A program made the position numbers and the translations under genes. From positions 1 through 10,643 of the forward strand of contig JADIML010000222.1 in assembly GCA_017694765.1 (NCBI GenBank): a DNA stretch of 10,643 nucleotides. The letters run 5' to 3'. This stretch comes from Candidatus Scybalomonas excrementavium (GTDB lineage Bacteria > Bacillota > Clostridia > Lachnospirales > Lachnospiraceae). The notes beneath the pieces were generated by a model that saw only the letters and a program-made list of their open reading frames with translations, did not search any database and was not told the DNA's origin. This document shows, piece after piece, positions 6,457 through 10,643 of this stretch (the stretch's first letter is position 1; each line of letters starts with the position of its first letter).

Positions 6457-8373
6457 TTATCTCTTCTTACTAAATATTCTTCGAATTCCAAAACTAAGAA
6501 AACCAATTAAGAAAAAAACAATTCCTATCATGCCTATAGCTATCCATGTAAATTTATTTGGTTTACAAATCAAGCTCTTCATGTCATGACTATCATCTAC
6601 TATTTTTCTTCCTTGAAACTTGGCATAGTCTTTTGATACTTTTGCAATTCCATTTTCTGTTTTTTCCTCATCTCCTTGTAAGTAATCTGCGATACAAGTC
6701 CATGCTTTTAATTCTGCTCCATTGTTTCGATATACAATATAATCTTCTAAATTTTCAATTGGTTGTCCATCTTTATCTTTTGGTACAATCGATAACATAC
6801 CAAAGGATTTTCCTTCTACTGCTCCTAGCATCTGTCCTGTGTAGAGATCTCCCACCACTCGGTATAATCGATTATCATCTAATAACTGTTGTTCTTTTGT
6901 CTGTTCATCCCAAAGACTTACATCAGTTACTCGATTAAAAAGCAATCGATTGGGATTGAATGTAAAGTGAAGTCCTGATGTATAAAGCTGTGCCACATTC
7001 ATCATCGGAGAAATAGAAGCATCAATTTCTGCTGCTGTTTTCAACTCTTTTCCTGTTAAGTAAATACTGATAAGAGGATACCCTGAAATTTTATCTTTTC
7101 CAATGCCTAAAGACATTACCATAAATGCTTCTTCTGTTGTAATCTTTCCAATTGGAAGCGTTTCTCGAATCACACCAGCCGGTACAATAGCAGCTGCAAT
7201 CGGTTGATACTTCTCTCCTTCTTCTTTTTTAATCGTATCAATATAAGCATCTGTAATAAAATTCCCTAAGTTCTCTTCTTGATGCTTCTTCCCAATTTCA
7301 CTTATATCTGTAAACTCTACCTCATTTTCTGCTAAAACTTGTCCCATTTTATATCCATAATGAACTAAATATTCTTGCTCAATGGTTTTATGAAATCGCT
7401 GCAATACTTCTTTTATTTCCTTACGTTCTTCTATATCTGAGGTAACTGGAATTAATTCATACTGTTCTAACTCCCAGTTTCCATCGTTTTGCTTTACTAA
7501 TTTCATACTACCAACATGGATTCCATATTCTCCAGTAGAACCAATTATCGTATTCCCAACGATAATTGGTTGTTTTAATGTTGTGTGTGTATGTCCACTT
7601 ATAATCACATCAATATCTGGCACTTCTTTTGCTAATATTTCATCTTCTGATTTTTTAGGCTCTACATCAGTTCCACTATGGGATAAGCAAATAATAATAT
7701 CTACGCCTTCTTCTTTCAAGGCTTTTACTGCTTTTTTTGCACTTTCTACCTGATTGCTAAAAGTAAGCGCTGCCATTGGTGAATACTCAATAGCTGTCTT
7801 TCCCAAAATACCAAATACTCCTATTTTTATTCCATTCTTTTCAAGAACTGTATAAGATTTTACCCCATAACTTTCCATCGCTTCTTTTACAACTAACTCT
7901 TCCTCTTTTGGATCATCTAAATTAATATTGGATAACACAAATTGTGGAAGTGGATCACCAGAATCTTTTGCTGCCCGTAACATATTGGCAAGACCTTCAT
8001 TCCGATAATCTGTTTCATGATTTCCTAGTGTTGTAACATCAACTTCTATCTTCCCAAGCATTCTAAGCTCAGAGGCCTGTGTCTCATAAATTGTTTGATA
8101 TAGAGTCCCCATAGAAAAATCCCCTGCATCTACAGCAATTGTTGCAGGATTTTCTCGCTTCTTCTCTTGAATGATCGTAGCAATTCTTGAAAATCCACCA
8201 ACTTTTTGCTGCCTTCCATTCAGTTTCGTTGTAAAACTATCTAAATGAGAATGGAGATCATGAGTAAAGACAATATTGATCTCCTTCTCATTGTTTTCTT
8301 TTGCAAATGCAGTTGTCGTAGATAACATACATACTATCACAAACATACTGAATACGCTCTTCCACTTTCTCAT
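6457..8373 (-). CDS. Membrane-anchored 5'-nucleotidase / 2',3'-cyclic-nucleotide phosphodiesterase family protein
   Basis: This family hydrolyses nucleotides or related phosphoesters outside the cell with a two-metal centre, usually for phosphate or nucleoside scavenging; the exact substrate here is unknown. From ATG 8373 the protein has 638 residues. It starts with a signal peptide (MRKWKSVF, then a hydrophobic stretch ending near TTTAFA). The metallophosphatase motifs follow in order: HDLHSHL (38-44, Asp-x-His), DAGD (82-85), GNHE (117-120), SHSG (231-234) and SGHTHT (259-264). The C-terminal 5'-nucleotidase domain begins near NLGNFITDAY (368-377). The protein ends with a hydrophobic helix (about 608-628) and a basic tail, RRIFSKKR, typical of a membrane anchor with the enzyme facing outward. 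No LPXTG motif is seen. The frame extends 12 codons further to a TTG at 8409, but that would put charged residues before the signal peptide. AGGAGG lies 13 nt before ATG 8373, rather long but the only good site. Confidence 0.9.
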   Translation of the reverse strand: MRKWKSVFSMFVIVCMLSTTTAFAKENNEKEINIVFTHDLHSHLDSFTTKLNGRQQKVGGFSRIATIIQEKKRENPATIAVDAGDFSMGTLYQTIYETQASELRMLGKIEVDVTTLGNHETDYRNEGLANMLRAAKDSGDPLPQFVLSNINLDDPKEEELVVKEAMESYGVKSYTVLEKNGIKIGVFGILGKTAIEYSPMAALTFSNQVESAKKAVKALKEEGVDIIICLSHSGTDVEPKKSEDEILAKEVPDIDVIISGHTHTTLKQPIIVGNTIIGSTGEYGIHVGSMKLVKQNDGNWELEQYELIPVTSDIEERKEIKEVLQRFHKTIEQEYLVHYGYKMGQVLAENEVEFTDISEIGKKHQEENLGNFITDAYIDTIKKEEGEKYQPIAAAIVPAGVIRETLPIGKITTEEAFMVMSLGIGKDKISGYPLISIYLTGKELKTAAEIDASISPMMNVAQLYTSGLHFTFNPNRLLFNRVTDVSLWDEQTKEQQLLDDNRLYRVVGDLYTGQMLGAVEGKSFGMLSIVPKDKDGQPIENLEDYIVYRNNGAELKAWTCIADYLQGDEEKTENGIAKVSKDYAKFQGRKIVDDSHDMKSLICKPNKFTWIAIGMIGIVFFLIGFLSFGIRRIFSKKR

Positions 8374-8386
8374 TCTATTTTTATTT

Positions 8387-8392
8387 CCTCCT
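8387..8392 (-). promoter_or_regulatory. Ribosome binding site of the nucleotidase, with long spacing
   Basis: A perfect AGGAGG on the minus strand lies 13 nt before ATG 8373. The spacer is AAATAAAAATAGA and has no alternative ATG, GTG or TTG. The spacing is longer than usual. The TTG at 8409 lies upstream of this AGGAGG and could not use it. Confidence 0.6.
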
Positions 8393-8451
8393 ATCCAAAT
8401 GTTTCTCAATTGTTTTTTCTTTGATTTTTAAAAAGTTTATCTATCATTTAT

Positions 8452-8480
8452 ATAGTATATAGGAAAATGAGTCATTGCAA
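8452..8480 (-). promoter_or_regulatory. Candidate sigma-A promoter for the nucleotidase gene
   Basis: In the 117-nt gap between feoB and the nucleotidase, TTGCAA (8480-8475) and TACTAT (8457-8452) are separated by exactly 17 nt, each matching 4 of 6 consensus bases. An overlapping TATACT would be a better -10 but with only 15 nt spacing. Such sequences arise by chance in AT-rich DNA, so this is tentative. An 11-nt interrupted palindrome lies in the spacer. No stem plus T-run terminator for feoB is seen in the gap. Confidence 0.4.
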
Positions 8481-8490
8481 AAGTTTTTCT

Positions 8491-10611
8491 TTATCCAAGT
8501 AACCAAAATATAAAATGAATACTGAAACAAAACAATATTCCGACTAAAGTTGGTAATAAAAAAGCAATACCCATCCACTTTAAACTATTCGTTTCTTTCT
8601 TAATTGTCAATAATGTCGTAGAACAAGGCCAATGAAATAATAAAAAGACACACATACAAAGAATGGTTTCTATAGACCATCCTGCTCCAAGAAGTATTTG
8701 TTTTAAATCCCATATACTCTGAAAATCCACCAATGTTCCATTAGAAGTATATAACATAAGCATAATAGGAACTATAATCTCATTGGCAGGAAAACCGAAT
8801 AAAAATGCTACTAGAATAATCCCATCTAATCCCATCATTCTCCCTATTGGTTCTAATAAATTGGCTAATTGAACGGTCATGGGTATTTCAGCTATTTGAA
8901 TTTGACTGGCTATCCATAAAAGAATTCCAGCTGGCATAGCTGTTGCCACTGCTCTTCCTAATACAAATATAGTACGGTTAATAAAAGATGTTATAATTAC
9001 CTTTCCAAACTGGGGTCTCCGATATGGTGGTAGCTCTAATGTGAAAGCAGAAGGTTCTCCTTTTAATAGTGTAATAGATAAGAGAAATGATACGAGAAAT
9101 GTCATACAAACACCTAGCAAAACTGCTGTCATTAAAAAGATTGCTGATAAGAAACTAGAGTGAACACCAACGAATAACATTCCAACACTAATCATTGCAA
9201 CAAGTGTTGGAAATTTTCCATTACAAGGAACCAGACAGTTTGTTAAAATTGCAATGAGTCGTTCTCTTCTAGAATCTATAATCCGACATCCTGTCACACC
9301 AACTGCTGAACACCCAAGTCCCATACACATAGTAAGGGCTTGCTTTCCACAGGCATGACACTTTGAAAATAAATGATCGAGATTAAATGCAATTCTTGGT
9401 AAATACCCATAATCTTCTAATATTGTAAAAAGTGGAAAAAAAATTGCCATTGGTGGGAGCATAACTGCTATTACAAAACTTGTGACTTTATAAACGCCAT
9501 CTAATAAAAGACTTCGTATCCACCACGGGGCATGTATGCCAATTAAGACTTCGCTTAACCAAATTCCAATTTTTTCAAATCCTATTTCTAAAAATTGAGA
9601 TGGTAAATTTGCTCCTTTCATTGTAATCCAAAAAACACCAAATAAAAGAAGTAACATGATAGGGATTCCTGTTATTTTCCTTGTAAATATTCTATCTAAA
9701 AAACGCTCTCTTTCTCTACATTTTTGACTCGTTACTGTTACAACCATCTGCTCTAATTGTATCGCTCTTTTTAAAATTTCTGAATGTTGTTGACTTACCC
9801 CTTCACATGCTTCTACAACTGCTTCTTGTCTTTCTTTCTCTTCCCTGATACAACTTCTCTCTTTTTTCTTGAAACATTCGCATGCTCTTAATAATTCTTC
9901 TACCCCCTCCCCTGTTCTAGCAATACATCCTCTGACTGGAATTTTTAACTCTTTTTCCAATTTCTTCAAATCAACTACAATTCCCTTTTTCTTAGCTTCA
10001 TCGAGTAAATTCACACAGAGCACTACATTTTTCGTAATTTCCATAATTTGTAATACTAAAATCAAATTTCGCTTTAAACTTCCTGCATCACAAACTACAA
10101 TAATACCTTCATATTCTCCAGCTCTTACATATTGTTCGGCTACTTTTTCTTCTTCCGAACGAGAGCGTAAAGAATATGTTCCCGGTAAATCATAAATGAC
10201 ATAGGAAGTGCCTGTTAGCTTTGAAATTCCTTTTGCCATTTCTACTGTTTTTCCAGTCCAATTTCCTGTATGCTGATGTAATCCTGTCATATAATTAAAC
10301 AATGTACTCTTTCCTACATTTGGATTCCCAGCTAATAATAAGCAATGCTCTTTCTTCTCTTCATATTCCTTTGTCACTACCATGATGTTTTCAATATCTT
10401 TTTTTCGTAACGCAATCGTACATCCACATATTTCAAAAGCTATTGGATCTTCATAGAAGGATGTAAAAAGACACTTTACTTCACTCCCTTCTTCCATCCC
10501 TAATGAGTAAAAACGTTCTTTTATTTCCGTTTCTCCATTCATTTCCACAATGGTTCCAACCTGCCCTACTTTTAACTTGGACATCGCTATTTTCTCCATT
10601 CTACTCTGCAT
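8491..10611 (-). CDS. feoB: Ferrous iron transport protein B with N-terminal FeoA domain (FeoA-FeoB fusion)
   Basis: FeoB is the inner-membrane Fe(II) importer used mainly under anaerobic or reducing conditions. This 706-residue protein starts with a FeoA-like SH3 domain (about 10-80: MSKLKVGQVGTIVEM, then FYSLGMEEGSEV). The GTPase domain follows: G1 GNPNVGKST (95-103), a conserved threonine in the HQHTGNWTGKT region (112-122), G3 DLPGT (141-145), G4 NLLDEA (201-206) and G5-like ARTGEG (231-236). From about residue 312 come the membrane helices, with the two gate-like segments GLGCSAVGVTGCRIIDSRRER (split as 431-441 and 442-451) and FGFPANEIIVP (606-616). Cysteines C418 and C421 in KCHACGK lie just before the first gate. 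The protein is complete, stop at 8491. ATG 10611 has AAGGA-like sequence upstream; ATG 10584 (MSKLKVGQ) with GGAG 9 nt before it is an equally good start and matches FeoA N-termini better. The promoter lies outside the window, so iron control cannot be judged. Confidence 0.95.
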   Translation of the reverse strand: MQSRMEKIAMSKLKVGQVGTIVEMNGETEIKERFYSLGMEEGSEVKCLFTSFYEDPIAFEICGCTIALRKKDIENIMVVTKEYEEKKEHCLLLAGNPNVGKSTLFNYMTGLHQHTGNWTGKTVEMAKGISKLTGTSYVIYDLPGTYSLRSRSEEEKVAEQYVRAGEYEGIIVVCDAGSLKRNLILVLQIMEITKNVVLCVNLLDEAKKKGIVVDLKKLEKELKIPVRGCIARTGEGVEELLRACECFKKKERSCIREEKERQEAVVEACEGVSQQHSEILKRAIQLEQMVVTVTSQKCRERERFLDRIFTRKITGIPIMLLLLFGVFWITMKGANLPSQFLEIGFEKIGIWLSEVLIGIHAPWWIRSLLLDGVYKVTSFVIAVMLPPMAIFFPLFTILEDYGYLPRIAFNLDHLFSKCHACGKQALTMCMGLGCSAVGVTGCRIIDSRRERLIAILTNCLVPCNGKFPTLVAMISVGMLFVGVHSSFLSAIFLMTAVLLGVCMTFLVSFLLSITLLKGEPSAFTLELPPYRRPQFGKVIITSFINRTIFVLGRAVATAMPAGILLWIASQIQIAEIPMTVQLANLLEPIGRMMGLDGIILVAFLFGFPANEIIVPIMLMLYTSNGTLVDFQSIWDLKQILLGAGWSIETILCMCVFLLFHWPCSTTLLTIKKETNSLKWMGIAFLLPTLVGILFCFSIHFIFWLLG

Positions 10612-10643
10612 CCTTTCCTTCCCTACTATCTAATAGTTTATTC

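Noticed and set aside
6558..6938. Plus-strand open frame with a leucine-rich, membrane-like translation
   Set aside because: It is antisense to the C-terminal part of the nucleotidase; the hydrophobic look comes from reading AT-rich codons backwards. No family motif is seen.
9869..10195. Plus-strand open frame within feoB
   Set aside because: It is antisense to the FeoB GTPase domain, whose G motifs are all intact on the minus strand.

Overview
The window looks like chromosomal DNA from a low-GC Gram-positive anaerobe of the class Clostridia, most likely Lachnospiraceae. The clues are the AT-rich composition, the strong GGAGG-type ribosome binding sites, the dnaE-pfkA gene order, and a clostridial-type FeoA-FeoB fusion. 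This is an inference from gene content and style, not from any database search. Every real gene lies on the minus strand, so transcription runs from high to low coordinates.

Layout in transcription order: (1) 10611-8491, a ferrous iron transporter FeoB carrying an N-terminal FeoA domain; (2) 8373-6457, a secreted, C-terminally membrane-anchored 5'-nucleotidase-family metallophosphatase, with a candidate promoter in the gap before it; (3) 6428-5216, the first exon of dnaE (DNA polymerase III alpha subunit); (4) 5215-2529, a complete 2687-nt group II intron that encodes its own reverse transcriptase/maturase with an HNH domain; (5) 2528-262, the second exon of dnaE; (6) 155-1, the first 51 codons of pfkA (6-phosphofructokinase), cut by the window edge.

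The most notable feature is the intron in dnaE. It sits inside the polymerase active-site motif PDIDVDF, between the first and second bases of the codon for Asp405, next to the catalytic aspartates D401 and D403. Joining base 5216 to base 2528 restores one open frame of 1159 residues that reads PDIDVDFCFERRQEV across the junction. The intron has the expected GTGCG start and AT end, a textbook 34-nt domain V, and a domain VI with a bulged adenosine 8 nt from the 3' end, so it appears intact. If this is the only dnaE copy, full-length DnaE can be made only after RNA splicing. Unspliced RNA would give a 409-residue fragment that stops six codons after the last intact exon codon.

The intron is self-contained: structured RNA (domains I-III), then the maturase ORF in domain IV, then domains V and VI. 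The flanking genes look ordinary and intact. The nucleotidase, dnaE and pfkA are closely spaced and co-directional and could be co-transcribed. No tRNA, rRNA, CRISPR array or insertion sequence other than the group II intron was seen.
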